From positions 208,961,262 to 209,025,261 of the forward strand of contig CM062292.1 of NCBI GenBank assembly GCA_031216915.1: a stretch of DNA of 64,000 nucleotides, read 5' to 3'. Below, piece after piece: positions 62,119 through 64,000 of this stretch (the stretch's first letter is position 1; every line of letters begins with the position of its first letter). Under the pieces are notes generated by a model, which worked only from the letters and a program-made list of their open reading frames with translations, was not told the origin of the DNA and ran no database searches. Both the position numbers and the translations under genes were made by a program. The stretch is from Pictodentalium vernedei. Taxonomy: Eukaryota > Mollusca > Scaphopoda > Dentaliida > Dentaliidae.

Positions 62119-64000
62119 TTATTTACATTTAATTTTATGTGTGTATTCAATGTTTATTTTGTAATTCTCTCTGTCTCGTGCGCACTCAACCATTCTCTCA
62201 AAATTAACTTTTTGTGATGTTTTGAAATCTAATGTGATCCCCTTAACTTTACATGTGGTATGTATTTCTCCATCTTTAATGTATTTGTATCCATAATTCT
62301 TTGGCCCTAATCCTACAAACTCTGTGATTTTTGCCTCTGGATGTTCATCTGTCCACTGACCTAACCTGCTATTTACAATTTTTGGGTTCCAAAGTGTGGG
62401 ATTATGGATGTAAATACAACTGTCTGTGTCAAAGTATAAAACTCGTGTTTCTAATTGTTCTAAAACTTTGTTCAATTCTAAACGCCCATACGGGGTTACA
62501 AACGATGCTACCACGACATTTGCTGAATTGTGTGGTGTGAAAACATCTGCAGTGTCAATATAGTTTACTAAAACAAATTGATCATGCTCAAAAAATTCCA
62601 CATTGTTCACAATTTTGTCTTTGCTCTGTATTATATCAAAATATTCTGAGGCTTCATTTAAATATTTAGTTTTACTTTTGACATTGTTTTATGCATTCTT
62701 TCCCCAGAGACAATTTAACATGGTTTTGGCAAATGATCTTTTTCCTGGATTTTTTTCAACATTTTCTAAATAAATGTTTTCAATCTGTGCACAATCTTTT
62801 TTAAATGTGTTTTTGTCTGTTTTTGTTTTCACCCAATCTGGAAACCCACTAGCTTCTTGTTTCATTTTTAAATATTTGTTCACATAATGTTTGTAAATCT
62901 CTGAAGACCATTCATCCCAGTGCCAAATCTGATAAGTCTCAATTAGGGTATATCCCAAATCCAGTGATTTGGCAAGTTCAACAGATGTCCATGTACCCAC
63001 TATCGCACGTTGTTCTGGTGTGTGTTGGCAGTGATCTGTTTCATGTTCTGTACACGTTTTGCAAAGTGTAAAAACCATTTTCTTGTTGCAATGAATGGGG
63101 AGAACTGGCAGAAAAAGATTTTGAGGTGGTAGAATCTTACTCTTGATAAGGCCTCTGTATTGCCTTATTTTGTTAGTGTCTATATTTTCCTTTGTAAGAA
63201 TAACTGGATGAGAGACTGGATATTCTCTGTGTTTATTGACATACGGGTAGAGTGAACAAATGTCTATGCATTTAATTTCTGTGTCTGTATTCTCATGAAT
63301 TTTGTAATGTAATTTAATGGCATTTGTTCTCCCGCCAAACAATGCCTCACGTGGCAGAATGGGATCCATGTGTGGAAAAAATGTATCTATAGAAGCTTGA
63401 ACATCTGGCTCTGTTTTGCATAGATGATCAAATTCGTGTTCCCATATTCCTCTTATATTATACCCCAATGATTTGAAATGTTTTATGCAATCTTTGGTTT
63501 TGTTGTACAGAGATTGATGGAATTGTGAATTGATTGGATTTTTCTCGAATCTGTCAGGATAGCAAGTCTCACATCCATGCCACATACATCCATAAAATTC
63601 ATAGATTGTGTTTGTCTCTTTGTGAAAACCATCTACATGATAATTTCCAATTCTAGTTTCCCCACCATTTAGTGCATGTTGAATGTGTATGCCTTCTTCT
63701 TGTGCTAGTAGCTGTAAGAATCTAATGGCTTTTATGGAATATCGAATAGCAGTGGGATATCCTTTGTCTGAAATGATGGCAACTGTGTCTTCTGGCATTG
63801 AATTTTTCCGCGAAGCTTTATTACATGCATCAGCTAAAGTCACAGCTTCCCTGAAAGGATCTATCCCATCACATTCAATAAATTTTTTCTGAACTCCCCG
63901 CACCCTCTACGGGGGATGTCTTCATCAGATTTACAGTACATGTCCATTTCTTGGGCAAAATTGAAAGTGGCGTTACTTGTATATTTTTGATTGTACCATT
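62119..64000 (-). pseudogene. Polinton family B DNA polymerase (C-terminal part, continues past the window)
   Basis: Protein-primed type B polymerase. From the N-terminal side: MDMYCKSDEDIPRRGC (63900-63956), then YEFYGCMWHGCETCY, the conserved Cys/His-rich insertion of this group, IDICSLYPYVN (motif A), SFAKTMLNCLWGK (motif B) and RVLYFDTDSCIYI (motif C with the catalytic Asp pair). It would replicate the element from its ends. Frameshifts lie at the six-T run 63883-63888 and near 62689. The stop codon lies within the duplicated target of the Penelope-like element, so that insertion did not remove coding sequence. The exonuclease domain lies beyond the window. Confidence 0.85.

Larger units (their letters stand above)
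50429..64000 (-). mobile_element. Polinton/Maverick (decayed, running off the right edge)
   Basis: All genes read on the minus strand and match the Polinton set: polymerase B, packaging ATPase, retroviral-type integrase, double-jelly-roll major capsid protein, single-jelly-roll minor capsid protein, adenovirus-type protease and small structural proteins. Polintons are large self-synthesising transposons related to adintoviruses. Nearly every gene has a frameshift or stop, and three other elements are inserted (52323-53105, 58336-59034, 59353-62113). It is a dead copy. Confidence 0.9.

Overview
The window reads as intergenic or intronic DNA of an animal genome, most likely a bivalve or other mollusc. 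This is inferred from the repeat content: several elements with the architecture of bivalve 'pearl'-type repeats (tandem core units, a microsatellite, a terminal hairpin), plus a DIRS-like element, SGNH-esterase LINEs, a Polinton/Maverick and a Penelope-like element. There is no operon structure and almost every long reading frame belongs to a mobile element. Only three loci look like possible host genes: a MANSC-like first exon (minus, 26286-26645), a C2H2 zinc-finger gene (plus, 33231-35311) and a TatD-family hydrolase ORF (13792-14760).

Layout. 366-2586 is a pearl-like repeat. 2939-3993 holds two MITE copies, one with a nested element. 4700-9700 is a degraded DIRS-like tyrosine-recombinase retroelement on the minus strand; an inverted copy of the MITE lies beyond it at 10560-10775. 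10900-13195 is a second pearl-like array carrying a TA-flanked MITE. 13230-14760 is a Ty3/gypsy polymerase remnant followed by the TatD ORF. 14931-15521 is a hAT MITE and 15773-17300 a third pearl-like array. 17764-25948 is a nested structure: a hAT-like element holding a second hAT-like element, which holds a nearly full-length LINE. After the MANSC-like exon and a SINE, 27125-32724 is a 5.6-kb foldback element with arms of about 1.5 kb; a LINE interrupts its right arm. 33108-36628 is the zinc-finger locus between inverted copies of its own promoter and first exon, next to a Tc1 remnant. 37200-47500 is a field of short inverted-repeat elements, minisatellites, SINEs and a 541-bp satellite. 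47500-49660 is a third LINE.

50400-64000 is a decayed Polinton/Maverick, all genes on the minus strand: protease, small protein, major capsid protein, basic protein, penton-like minor capsid protein, membrane protein, integrase with chromodomain, three structural-like proteins, packaging ATPase, and DNA polymerase B running off the window edge. It carries three later insertions: a hAT MITE in the capsid gene, a LINE fragment in the ATPase gene, and a Penelope-like element with two hammerhead ribozymes beside the polymerase gene. Target-site duplications and an empty-site comparison give a relative order for several of these events.

All identifications come from reading motifs and repeats by eye; no database search or folding calculation was run.
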